A stretch of DNA of 64,000 bases from assembly GCA_020630875.1 (NCBI GenBank), contig JAHDIH010000003.1, positions 148,071 through 212,070 on the forward strand, written 5' to 3'. Each line of letters begins with the position of its first letter. The stretch's first letter is position 1. The position numbers and the translations under genes are program-made. Positions 45,603-53,434 of the stretch are shown piece after piece. The notes under the pieces are model-generated. The model saw nothing but the letters and a program-made list of their open reading frames with translations. It was not told where the DNA came from and did no database searches. The stretch is from Deltaproteobacteria bacterium. Its GTDB lineage: Bacteria > Myxococcota_A > Polyangia > Haliangiales > Haliangiaceae.

Positions 45603-46740
45603 CGACTTCGAAATAGCGATTGTCGGCGGGGGAATAATGGGGCTCTCTATCGCCTACAATCTCGCCAAATTAGGCGTGACCAACACTGTCGTTTTAGAAA
45701 AGAGTTACTTAGCAAGCGGCGCCTCTGGAAGAAATGGCGGGGGAATCAGGCAACAGTGGACCACAAAAACTAACATCGAACTGATGAAACAGTCGATGGA
45801 TCGCTGCGATTCGTTCGCCGGAGAGCTGGGCGTTAACGTTTGGCTACGCCAAGGAGGCTATCTTTTTCTTGCGCGCTCCCAAGCACACGTCGACAAATTA
45901 GAGAAAAGCGTCAAACTTCAACGGGATGCCGGCCTACCAACCCGCTTGGAAAAAGGAAGCTACGCCAAAAAAATAGTCCCAGGAATTAACACTAATGGTG
46001 TTTTAGCTTGCGCTTACAACCCCACAGACGGTGTCATTTTCCCTTGGCCGTTCCTGTGGGGGTACAGTGAAAAGTATTGCGAACTTGGCGGGGAGGTTCG
46101 GCTGCGCTGCGAAGTCACGCGAATCGAAAGAAAAAGCGAAGGGTTTGCTCTGGACACCACTTCGGGAAAAGTAAATTGCAAACGACTCATCAATGCATGC
46201 GGTGCGTGGTCTCCGGAAATTGCAGCATTGTTACACGTGGATTTGCCAACCCACCCCATTCGTCATCAAATATGTTCTAGCGAGCCACTTAAGGCGTGTC
46301 TCGAGCCACTCGTATCCGACCTGCAAGCGGGGCTGTATTTCAGCCAGTCCATGCGTGGAGAAATTGTGGGAGGGATTAATCTGAAAGACGAACCTCACAC
46401 AACAGAAATGAAAAGTAGTCTTTCTTTTCTTCGGGAGTATGCCAGGGCGCTTACCCGAGTGATGCCAGGTTACCAATCCCTAAAGGTCTTGCGGCAATGG
46501 TCAGGCCCCTACGACCATTCCCCTGATGGAAACCCAATACTCGGCGAGCATCCGGATTGTAAAGATTTTTTCCTGTGCAACGGATTTGTGGGACACGGAT
46601 TTATGATGGCTCCTATTGTCGGCGAGCTGTACGCTAAGCACTTAGCAAAAAGTGAAACCCACCAAATATTCTCTGACTTCAGGTACGCGCGATTTTCAGA
46701 AAACTCTTCTGTGGCCTTAGAGACTTTTAACATCGGCTAA
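45595..46740 (+). CDS. FAD-dependent amino/imino acid oxidoreductase (SoxB/DAO-like)
   Basis: A 381-residue flavoprotein. The N-terminal dinucleotide-binding motif is [16 protein letters not shown], followed by [11 protein letters not shown]. The late segment [12 protein letters not shown] and the C-terminal [11 protein letters not shown] are typical of the DAO/sarcosine oxidase beta family. It is likely to be the catalytic subunit that oxidises a secondary amine or amino acid, passing electrons to the alpha subunit. It overlaps that gene by 8 bases. Confidence 0.88.
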   Translation: MNNDFEIAIVGGGIMGLSIAYNLAKLGVTNTVVLEKSYLASGASGRNGGGIRQQWTTKTNIELMKQSMDRCDSFAGELGVNVWLRQGGYLFLARSQAHVDKLEKSVKLQRDAGLPTRLEKGSYAKKIVPGINTNGVLACAYNPTDGVIFPWPFLWGYSEKYCELGGEVRLRCEVTRIERKSEGFALDTTSGKVNCKRLINACGAWSPEIAALLHVDLPTHPIRHQICSSEPLKACLEPLVSDLQAGLYFSQSMRGEIVGGINLKDEPHTTEMKSSLSFLREYARALTRVMPGYQSLKVLRQWSGPYDHSPDGNPILGEHPDCKDFFLCNGFVGHGFMMAPIVGELYAKHLAKSETHQIFSDFRYARFSENSSVALETFNIG

Positions 46741-46781
46741 AAGGGCATCCGAAGTTACGCGGCCCGAAACTGCCAAAATTC

Positions 46782-46790
46782 TGCTATAAC
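46782..46790 (+). promoter_or_regulatory. Extended -10 TGCTATAAC, 6 bases before the proC GTG
   Basis: TGC plus TATAAC is followed by TTCCCC and GTG. It gives proC its own candidate leaderless promoter in the 56-base gap after the oxidoreductase gene. Confidence 0.5.
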
Positions 46791-46796
46791 TTCCCC

Positions 46797-47609
46797 GTGA
46801 CCAAAGCAAAAACTATTGGGTTCATCGGAGTTGGAACCATGGCCGAAGCACTGCTTCGTGGACTTCACGAGTCTCCAGCAGCTTTCGACCTCTGCGGCTC
46901 CCATCCAAGGCAAGTGAGAAGAGATGAACTACTGGCAAGCTATGGCTGTCCGATGCTGCAATCCAACGCCGCTGTCGCCACGAAGTCGGATATTCTTGTG
47001 ATATGCGTCAAACCGACACTCGTACCCGAGGTTCTCGCAGAAGTCGCCGACTCCATTTCTCCAGAAACGCTCGTCATTTCGGTAGCTGCAGGACTTTCAA
47101 CGCAACTCCTTGAATCCAATCTGGGGTCGAAAGCTCGGGTGATTCGGGCCATGCCTAATACTCCCTGCTTGGTTCAAGAGGGGGCTACGGGACTTTGCTT
47201 AGGCAAAAATGCCGGCGCAAAGGAAGCAGAACTTGCAAAAGCAGTTTTTGAACCCGTGGGAAAAACATTCTTAATTCCTGAATCACAAATGAACTCGCTA
47301 ACCGGCCTTTCCGGCAGTGGCCCAGCCTATATGTTTTTGATTCTTGATGCCCTAGCTGATGCGGGGGTCAAAGTAGGATTGTCACGGAGTCACTCACTAG
47401 AGCTTGCCGGTCAAACCATGTTAGGCGCCGCAAAGCTTTTGCTCGAAACTGGTAAGCACCCAGGTGAACTCAAGGATATGGTGACGACACCGGGAGGAAC
47501 GACCATCGTGGGACTGCATACATTAGAGGAAGGTGGAATCCGCACCACCTTGATGAATGCAGTGGAAGCCGCAACCAATAGAGCCAACGCGCTTGGAAAA
47601 GACGAGTGA
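46797..47609 (+). CDS. proC: Pyrroline-5-carboxylate reductase
   Basis: A 270-residue enzyme, the last step of proline synthesis: it reduces pyrroline-5-carboxylate to proline with NAD(P)H. N-terminal G-F-I-G-V-G-T-M-A-E-A is the Rossmann motif, followed by C-V-K-P, R-A-M-P-N-T-P and L-T-G-L-S-G-S-G-P-A-Y, and near the end T-T-P-G-G-T-T. Length is normal. GTG start. It follows the oxidase-like genes, so it may recycle a pyrroline product or simply be neighbouring. It overlaps the next gene by 4 bases (GTGA). Confidence 0.95.
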   Translation: MTKAKTIGFIGVGTMAEALLRGLHESPAAFDLCGSHPRQVRRDELLASYGCPMLQSNAAVATKSDILVICVKPTLVPEVLAEVADSISPETLVISVAAGLSTQLLESNLGSKARVIRAMPNTPCLVQEGATGLCLGKNAGAKEAELAKAVFEPVGKTFLIPESQMNSLTGLSGSGPAYMFLILDALADAGVKVGLSRSHSLELAGQTMLGAAKLLLETGKHPGELKDMVTTPGGTTIVGLHTLEEGGIRTTLMNAVEAATNRANALGKDE

Positions 47610-48862
47610 CCGCGTTGAGATTTCTACCTTGGCTATTGTTATTTTCTGCATGCCAAACCAACCCTACGTTGCAACTCGACATTTTCTCTGACGAACGGTT
47701 TTCCGTAATTGACAATACAGAAACGCTGATCGTAACGATAAGCGGAAAAGAATACGTGTCGCAAAAGGAAAATGGACAATTCAATCTAGAGTTTGATGTC
47801 GACATTGATACTTTTTCGGGAAAGATAATGGCTATTGCCAAAGACGTTTCTGGAAACGACATTGCTTGGGGACAAACCCCATCCATTCCCGGCAGCTTAG
47901 ACACCACCTTACGACTGTACCTCGCGCCTGAGGGTAGCATCGGCACATCGATTGAAAGTACCACGGCAACTCACGACATTGGTGGCAGCAGTAATCGTTT
48001 TGGGGCTACTCTGGTGGGCGGCATCGACGACAGCGACGACTATCTGGCAGATGTATTAATCTACAACGCCTACACGCATCAGATGCAATTGGGTCTGCCG
48101 CTATCAACTCCGCGAAGCAAAGTCTTGGTAGGCAACGTAGACAATCGAGCATTGCTTCTTTGGGGAGGAGAAAATGCGAGCGGGACAGTCGATGAAGCAT
48201 CTTGGTTTGATCTGTCTGTTGAACCGAGCGGATCTCACATCCCGCTAAACAACGCCGGTGTTGGTGATTCCATCCTCCAACTGTCCGCCAATGGACTTGT
48301 CGTAGGCTCCAGTCAAAGTAAGCAAGTCACGTGGCCGTTTGCAGACGTTGCGGCATACGATACCGCGTTACCGGGCGTCAGCAAATCTGTGATTGAGGAT
48401 GGAACGCCCGTAGCACTAAGTCTCGGGGATGCATCAGAGCCAAACCAGACTTTTAATGAAGAATGGGCTCCTTTGCCCACGCAAAGTCTACCGAAGACAA
48501 ACTCATGCATCACGAAGTCGACTTCGGGGTGGGTAGTTTTCAGCGAGCTATCAAGCGAGGTATGGCAGCTCGATGACTCTGACGTATCGCAAACGGCCCT
48601 ACTTCCAACTCCGCTTGACGGAGGCGAATGCCAAACCGTCAGCAGCGAAGGTAACGTTTACGTTACGTCAGCCTCTGGTACTATTATCGATATCATTAGG
48701 GATTTCGGTAATGGCGACTTAGACCATGTGGCACGCTTGCCTCTGACTCCCCCCCGTCCTGGACTGGTTTTGCTAGCGTTGCCAAACGGACAGGCAATGG
48801 TTGCGTCGGGGGGAGTTGCAGAAGTTTGGTTGGTCAATCCGCCCCGGCCCGACAGTGAATGA
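47606..48862 (+). CDS. Lipoprotein with propeller-like repeats
   Basis: A 418-residue lipoprotein with a clear lipobox L-F-S-A-C (Cys16). The mature part is beta-rich; it has repeating segments with L-L-W-G-G-E-N-A-S-G and F-G-A-T-L-V-G-G-I-D-D that recall kelch-type blades, and many Ser/Asp/Gly turns. No catalytic motif is visible. Its GTG overlaps the proC stop, so it may be translationally coupled. Its 3' end overlaps the convergent metalloprotease gene by 29 bases. Function is unknown. Confidence 0.75.
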   Translation: MTALRFLPWLLLFSACQTNPTLQLDIFSDERFSVIDNTETLIVTISGKEYVSQKENGQFNLEFDVDIDTFSGKIMAIAKDVSGNDIAWGQTPSIPGSLDTTLRLYLAPEGSIGTSIESTTATHDIGGSSNRFGATLVGGIDDSDDYLADVLIYNAYTHQMQLGLPLSTPRSKVLVGNVDNRALLLWGGENASGTVDEASWFDLSVEPSGSHIPLNNAGVGDSILQLSANGLVVGSSQSKQVTWPFADVAAYDTALPGVSKSVIEDGTPVALSLGDASEPNQTFNEEWAPLPTQSLPKTNSCITKSTSGWVVFSELSSEVWQLDDSDVSQTALLPTPLDGGECQTVSSEGNVYVTSASGTIIDIIRDFGNGDLDHVARLPLTPPRPGLVLLALPNGQAMVASGGVAEVWLVNPPRPDSE

Positions 48863-51125
48863 AAGACGAAAAGGTTAACCTGTCATTCCAGTCCGCAGCG
48901 ATGTGATGGCTCATTTTGTCTTCCTGAGCCATTAGCTTCTTCGTAAAATACCTCACGCGTGTCGGAGCGCAGGATAGAAACGACGCCTTAGCGCCAAGAA
49001 GTAATGCTTCTCGGTAGATAGAGTTGGGCAAACTGCCACTTTCAACAAGTTGCTCCATTACAATCTTTACACTTTCTGCCGTTTCTAAGTGCAGGTTATT
49101 CCTCGCCGCAAGATACCTTAGAATGTCATCCTCGGGGTCGATTAGCAGTGCCGCTATCAACTTCACCTGAAATGGTAGCTCACCGTCATCCCAAAAGAGC
49201 TTTAGGAGGCTGGGCTTTTTGTTTTCAAGACCGTATCCGATCACGTCTAGCATCCTACGTTGCGATGAAGATAAAGCCCCGCCAAGTCTTGCTTCCTGGA
49301 TTACGTGAACAGCGTCATCCCACTTCCCTTGCAGCCAAAACGATTTCGCTTGCAATTCCATTGCTAACGCGACCTGCGGCCAAGCCCACTTCTGTCGGTC
49401 TTTCAGTGAAGCCAAGACCAAAGCAGAAGCAGCAAAGTTCCCGCGATCCATGTAATATTCTGCTTTCTCCCGCTGCCAGTAGGCCGCATTGGGTTGGGCA
49501 CTGCACAGTTCTTCGAGAGCTCCTAAGGTATCGTCGTCGTCGTGCTGGCGTACCGCAGCTTTCCAGTCTTCAATTTTTCGGCCCGTAGCATTCCTGCATT
49601 TTTGAGCAAATACCCCTGGTCGACGAAGCTGCTGCTGAAGCACCTCTTTTGCTGATTCGTTCGCCCGCTGCTGAATAAATGCGACCCATTGCTCTTCTAG
49701 CGCACCAACTGACAGGCCCAAAGCTCCTTTCATATCTCCCCCACTTGCAAACAGTTCTTTGACCACTCCAATGCCATATTGGCGATTGACAAAGTCGACG
49801 AATGAGCCAGCAGCCATGTAGCTGTTGTGAGACGAACTTGAGAAAAAGCCGACGCCTTCCAGAGAAGCAAGAGGTTGCCTTACGCCCAAGGCATTGCTAG
49901 CAGCGGTAACCTCGTGAGGGGTGAAGTCGGAAGTGAACTTATCGGGCCAATCCGCAAAAACAGCGATGCCTTCAAGTAGCGCCACATTTTGCAAAACAGG
50001 AAGCCCCAGGATTTTTTTTGAGCTGGTGTGAAAAATGGGATCACCAAACTCCCCTGCCACGACGTGAGCTATTTCGTGTCGAAGCACGGGATGTGGAAAC
50101 GACAAATGATGCAGGTAGATTTCATGTCGCCAAGGTTTGGCCATGTACACGTTTTTGGCGCCTATGTATTTTGCTTTTTGCTCAGGGCTTTCGAAATAGT
50201 ATGCGGTTATTTTTTTAGTTAGTTGCGTATCGAGACGTCTTTCCACCTGCTGCAACCTAAACTCTGCATCGGCAACGATTAGCTCTATATGAGGAGCAAA
50301 GGCGGCGGAAGCGGGATAGATAAAATCGAAATGCTCTGACTCATACCGTCCACCTAAGGCCGAAGCGATATCATCTTTAGAGTAGGAAAGCCCAATTTTT
50401 TCACGGCAGAATACTAGCAAGACAAAACTCGCCAAAAGTAGCGCGCTTTGCGCCACTCTCTTTCCACGACCAAAAATAAGCAAAAACAACGAAGATGCGA
50501 CCAACAGCTGCAGCACTCTCACTGTCCAAAGGGGCGTAGGAACCTTCAGAATAAGATCGTAGAGATTTCCCGGAAAATAACCACACAACACGTTGTACAC
50601 GTAAACGTGCGGACGACTGTAAAACTCCCACCCGCCAACCACAACCAGTCCCGCCAGCAACAGTACCACCAGACAACAGACCTGCCAACCTTTCCACTGT
50701 CGCGTAAGCTTTCCCAGTGAGAGCCCAAGGGTACCGCAAACGGTCACTCCCGCGAGCGGTAGTGCGACAAAGAAAAGAAGCGTCTGCGACCAACTGCAAA
50801 GCGATGGAAAAAAAAGTAGGATTGGAACGGACGCCGGGATACAAAAGATCCCGCTGAGTACCATAGCCGTAGAAAGCGTGACGTTGGTCCTCCTTAGTTT
50901 TGTCAGGTACCTACCAAAACGCGTGCACTGGCAGAACGCCGCCACAGAGGCGATTAGGCCCATAATCGCACAGTAGGTGTAGCTAAAGTCGTTGAACACT
51001 GGCGCTCGCGACGTAAGCACAGCGATAAACAGTAGAACGACAATCAACGTTCGCGTACTCCACCAACTTGCGACCCTCCCCAAGATAAGACGTGTCGCTT
51101 TCGACTGCTGTGGTGGCATTCTCAT
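48834..51125 (-). CDS. Membrane-embedded zinc metalloprotease with TPR-like tail
   Basis: About 763 residues from ATG 51125, chosen so the gene does not overlap the divergent PilZ gene. The first ~250 residues contain seven or eight transmembrane helices. Residues ~265-500 are a soluble peptidase MA-like domain with H-E-I-A-H (His350 in this numbering) as the zinc motif, L-L-E-G-I-A-V-F downstream as the Glu ligand segment, and a later G-S-F-V-D-F-V. The C-terminal ~260 residues are helical pairs that could be TPR-like. It is likely an envelope protease or scaffold. No substrate is suggested. The gene stands alone on the minus strand. Confidence 0.75.
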   Translation of the reverse strand: MRMPPQQSKATRLILGRVASWWSTRTLIVVLLFIAVLTSRAPVFNDFSYTYCAIMGLIASVAAFCQCTRFGRYLTKLRRTNVTLSTAMVLSGIFCIPASVPILLFFPSLCSWSQTLLFFVALPLAGVTVCGTLGLSLGKLTRQWKGWQVCCLVVLLLAGLVVVGGWEFYSRPHVYVYNVLCGYFPGNLYDLILKVPTPLWTVRVLQLLVASSLFLLIFGRGKRVAQSALLLASFVLLVFCREKIGLSYSKDDIASALGGRYESEHFDFIYPASAAFAPHIELIVADAEFRLQQVERRLDTQLTKKITAYYFESPEQKAKYIGAKNVYMAKPWRHEIYLHHLSFPHPVLRHEIAHVVAGEFGDPIFHTSSKKILGLPVLQNVALLEGIAVFADWPDKFTSDFTPHEVTAASNALGVRQPLASLEGVGFFSSSSHNSYMAAGSFVDFVNRQYGIGVVKELFASGGDMKGALGLSVGALEEQWVAFIQQRANESAKEVLQQQLRRPGVFAQKCRNATGRKIEDWKAAVRQHDDDDTLGALEELCSAQPNAAYWQREKAEYYMDRGNFAASALVLASLKDRQKWAWPQVALAMELQAKSFWLQGKWDDAVHVIQEARLGGALSSSQRRMLDVIGYGLENKKPSLLKLFWDDGELPFQVKLIAALLIDPEDDILRYLAARNNLHLETAESVKIVMEQLVESGSLPNSIYREALLLGAKASFLSCAPTRVRYFTKKLMAQEDKMSHHIAADWNDRLTFSSFIHCRAGAD

Positions 51126-51134
51126 TGAACTCTC

Positions 51135-51143
51135 TGTTACAAT
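51135..51143 (+). promoter_or_regulatory. Extended -10 TGTTACAAT, 6 bases before GTG 51150
   Basis: TGT plus TACAAT is followed by ACTACT and GTG. It supports the GTG start of the PilZ gene and a leaderless message. Confidence 0.5.
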
Positions 51144-51149
51144 ACTACT

Positions 51150-51560
51150 GTGGCAGAGACTGAGGCAAACGAACGTCCCCATACTTCACGTAACCCAATA
51201 GAACTAAAAGTAGAATACCAGCAACTCAATAGTTTCTTTTCGGATTACACACTAAATATCTCAAAAGGTGGAACGTTCATAAAAACCGACAAGCCTTTGC
51301 CCCTTGGTACCGAGTTTATATTTCAGCTGACCATTCCTGAGTTGGAAGCACCAATCCGCTTGCATGGTGCCGTTAAGTGGATTGTAACCCAGTCTGATGC
51401 TAGTGAAGATTCAATCGAAGCTGGCATGGGCATCACGTTTATCTACGGCCACGGTCACGATGCTGAAACGACGGATCAAATCGTTAAAAAGCTAATGACG
51501 GAATCGCTTGGCAAAGCAATTTCAGAACAGCTAATGAAACGTACGGAAGATACCGCTTAA
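51150..51560 (+). CDS. Short PilZ-domain protein
   Basis: A 136-residue single-domain protein of the short PilZ type (the TIGR02266-like family known from Myxococcus). It has N-I-S-K-G-G (36-41), the second PilZ motif, and the ending G-M-G-I-T-F-I. The first motif is weak: the Arg residues at 9 and 14 are spaced R-x-x-x-x-R, not R-x-x-x-R, so c-di-GMP binding is uncertain. It could act as a non-binding adaptor. It is divergent from the metalloprotease gene, with the GTG following an extended -10 by 6 bases. It overlaps the convergent GNAT gene by 4 bases. Confidence 0.85.
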   Translation: MAETEANERPHTSRNPIELKVEYQQLNSFFSDYTLNISKGGTFIKTDKPLPLGTEFIFQLTIPELEAPIRLHGAVKWIVTQSDASEDSIEAGMGITFIYGHGHDAETTDQIVKKLMTESLGKAISEQLMKRTEDTA

Positions 51561-52288
51561 GGAGCAAGCCAAACGCCGCGTTGAACTCCCGTTTTCACAA
51601 ATCCGCACCGCTCGTATATCCTGCTCGCAACGGAATCTTTCGCGGCGACGATGATGGCCTCATCAATGTTCCTTACGCAAAACAGATAGGAAAGCGCTGC
51701 ACTCGTAAGCTTATGACAATGCCCTCGGCGTCTGAACTCTTGATGGGTTTCCACACATTGAAAACGGGCAACGCCGTTTTCCCAAAATGCTCCGCAATGA
51801 CTTATCAACTTGCCTCCTTCCCACAAGCCAAACCACTGCCCCTTCCCCTCTGTAACAAGTTGCTCATAGCGCTTAAATAGTCGATCTTTGAAGAGCTTAT
51901 AGTCAGCGTTTCCTTTTTCTTGCGGATCAACCTGCGCCGAAAGATTACGAACATCGCCCCAACAGTCCAAAGACAGCAAGTGGTAGTTATCTGACGGGTT
52001 GGCGCTTTCGCAAACTAAAACTAAGTCATCTACTTCTAAGAACCCTAGCGATTTCCAACTAGCGAGAGGCGGCACGTCTTCTTGCCAACCAACGCTGCAG
52101 TGTTTTGCATCGGGAAAATAACGCTCAAACTCTCGCCGTGCCTCTTCGGGAGTCGGTTGAGTTTCATAAAGGAGGTAGTTCCCCCAATAGTACGTTGGAT
52201 TACTTGCAGAAAGCGCCACCGTCAAACCGGGATGATAAGCGACTTCTTCTACAAAGAACAAGTCGGTTTTAAACGCCAAACTAGTCAT
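51557..52288 (-). CDS. GNAT-family acetyltransferase
   Basis: About 244 residues from ATG 52288. The C-terminal 100 residues show the GNAT fold: a strand F-Q-C-V-E-T-H-Q-E-F, then R-R-R-G-H (acetyl-CoA-binding Q/R-x-x-G-x-G/A region, with H-C-H after it), a helix and I-Y-E-R-C-G-F-V-K-T-G at the end. The N-terminal half is unusual and may give substrate specificity. A longer in-frame start would include the upstream TGTTCCA repeats, so the ATG is preferred. Function is unknown; the flanking PilZ and sigma genes do not help. Confidence 0.8.
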   Translation of the reverse strand: MTSLAFKTDLFFVEEVAYHPGLTVALSASNPTYYWGNYLLYETQPTPEEARREFERYFPDAKHCSVGWQEDVPPLASWKSLGFLEVDDLVLVCESANPSDNYHLLSLDCWGDVRNLSAQVDPQEKGNADYKLFKDRLFKRYEQLVTEGKGQWFGLWEGGKLISHCGAFWENGVARFQCVETHQEFRRRGHCHKLTSAALSYLFCVRNIDEAIIVAAKDSVASRIYERCGFVKTGVQRGVWLAP

Positions 52289-52310
52289 CACGAAACGTGT
52301 TGTACACCAT

Positions 52311-52337
52311 TGGAACATCGAGTGGAACAATGGAACA
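52311..52337. repeat. Three TGGAACA repeats upstream of the GNAT gene
   Basis: TGGAACA is found at 52311-52317, 52323-52329 and 52331-52337 (plus strand; TGTTCCA on the minus). The spacing is 12 and 8 bases. They lie 23-50 bases upstream of the GNAT ATG and could be an operator cluster. The same GGAACA core appears in the repeats near 1887 and near 26753. Confidence 0.4.
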
Positions 52338-52389
52338 TGACCGAGATAAAATAGCACACGTTTTCAAGAGGTTATGTCGGCACAAGCTT

Positions 52390-52398
52390 TGCTATTGC
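52390..52398 (+). promoter_or_regulatory. Extended -10-like TGCTATTGC, 7 bases before the sigma-factor ATG
   Basis: TGC plus TATTGC is followed by CAAAAGT and ATG 52406. The hexamer is a weaker match than the others. Confidence 0.3.
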
Positions 52399-52405
52399 CA
52401 AAAGT

Positions 52406-52990
52406 ATGAAATCGGAGAAGTTGGTTATTGAACATTTGGATCTAGTGAGGCGCATTGCGGGAACCCTGTACCAAAGAATGCGTGGAGCTGTTGGTTTTGA
52501 GGAGCTTGTCGCGATGGGGAATGAAGGACTTGTACAAGCAGCTTCACGCTACTGTCCCAACCGTCATAATTCCTTCGCTTCTTTCGCAAGATTCAGAATT
52601 CACGGAGCGATGATTGATGGCGTAGCCAAAATAGGTCAATTCTCCAGACGACAATACAAGCGCAACATCGAGCAAAAGGAAGCACTAGAGTCTGCAACCC
52701 TCATAGACAAGAAGAGTCAACCGATTGTAATTGAGGAACTACCTGGTGCAATAAAGCCGCCGATAGCTCAAGAGCTGACGGGTGCCTTGACCACCGCGCT
52801 TTGCGCATTGTCCTCCAAGGAACGCTACCTAATTCTCAATCACTACTTTCAAGGTAAATCTTTAAAAGAATGTGCGGATGAACTAGGACTATCTAAGTCA
52901 TGGGCGTCGCGAATGCACTCAAGGGCTTTGGTTAAACTCAAATCGTATCTGCAAACCAACAATGGAACGGTTTGCTACTTAGTCGCCTGA
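52406..52990 (+). CDS. Sigma-28/FliA-like RNA polymerase sigma factor
   Basis: A 194-residue sigma factor. Region 2 is clear: F-E-E-L-V-A-M-G-N-E-G-L-V-Q-A-A and F-A-R-F-R-I-H-G-A-M-I-D, typical of the FliA/WhiG/SigB-like group. Region 3 is short. Region 4 shows L-S-S-K-E-R-Y-L-I-L-N-H-Y-F and L-G-L-S-K-S-W-A-S-R-M-H-S-R-A. No flagellar genes are in this window, so motility control is only one possibility; stress or developmental control is another. It lies between two PilZ genes and overlaps the convergent second one by 12 bases. Confidence 0.88.
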   Translation: MKSEKLVIEHLDLVRRIAGTLYQRMRGAVGFEELVAMGNEGLVQAASRYCPNRHNSFASFARFRIHGAMIDGVAKIGQFSRRQYKRNIEQKEALESATLIDKKSQPIVIEELPGAIKPPIAQELTGALTTALCALSSKERYLILNHYFQGKSLKECADELGLSKSWASRMHSRALVKLKSYLQTNNGTVCYLVA

Positions 52991-53386
52991 AGGCTCACTT
53001 TCGGGATTGTCTTCAGGATTCAACAGTGCCATTTTTGTAACCAAGGAATTAAGCATACGACGTTTTTCGCCGGTCATTTCTACGAAACGAATCCCCATGC
53101 CAGGATTGATGCTAGACGAGTCGCCTGGCCGCAGCTCATTGGTCCAGATTACTTCGCCCTCTATCTCAAGCGATGGTCCGCCGGAAGGGGCCGAAAATCT
53201 AAGCTGCAAAAGACTTCCAGCTGGCTCAGGCTTGTTGGTAGAAACAAAGATTCCAGTTTCCGACAAGTCCGTAATATAAGCGAACAAGAAGTGGTCATCA
53301 TTGTTGATGTCTACTTCAATGCGGGTAAAAACGCGACGTGCCAGTCGTCTTTCGCTACCATCTTCTTTACTTGATATTGACATCAT
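52979..53386 (-). CDS. Short PilZ-domain protein with intact c-di-GMP motifs
   Basis: A 135-residue PilZ protein of the Myxococcus-type short family. Both binding motifs are intact: R-R-L-A-R-R (Arg13/14 and 17/18, R-x-x-x-R) and D-L-S-E-T-G (40-45). It should bind c-di-GMP. The tail is acidic and the middle is a six-stranded barrel with L-Q-L-R-F-S and G-M-G-I-R-F-V. ATG start at 53386 (M-M-S). It overlaps the end of the convergent sigma-factor gene by 12 bases. Confidence 0.88.
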   Translation of the reverse strand: MMSISSKEDGSERRLARRVFTRIEVDINNDDHFLFAYITDLSETGIFVSTNKPEPAGSLLQLRFSAPSGGPSLEIEGEVIWTNELRPGDSSSINPGMGIRFVEMTGEKRRMLNSLVTKMALLNPEDNPESEPSGD

Positions 53387-53434
53387 CTTACCGCCCCCCC
53401 GTGGCTATAACCCGATTGTTCCAACTATCGCAAC

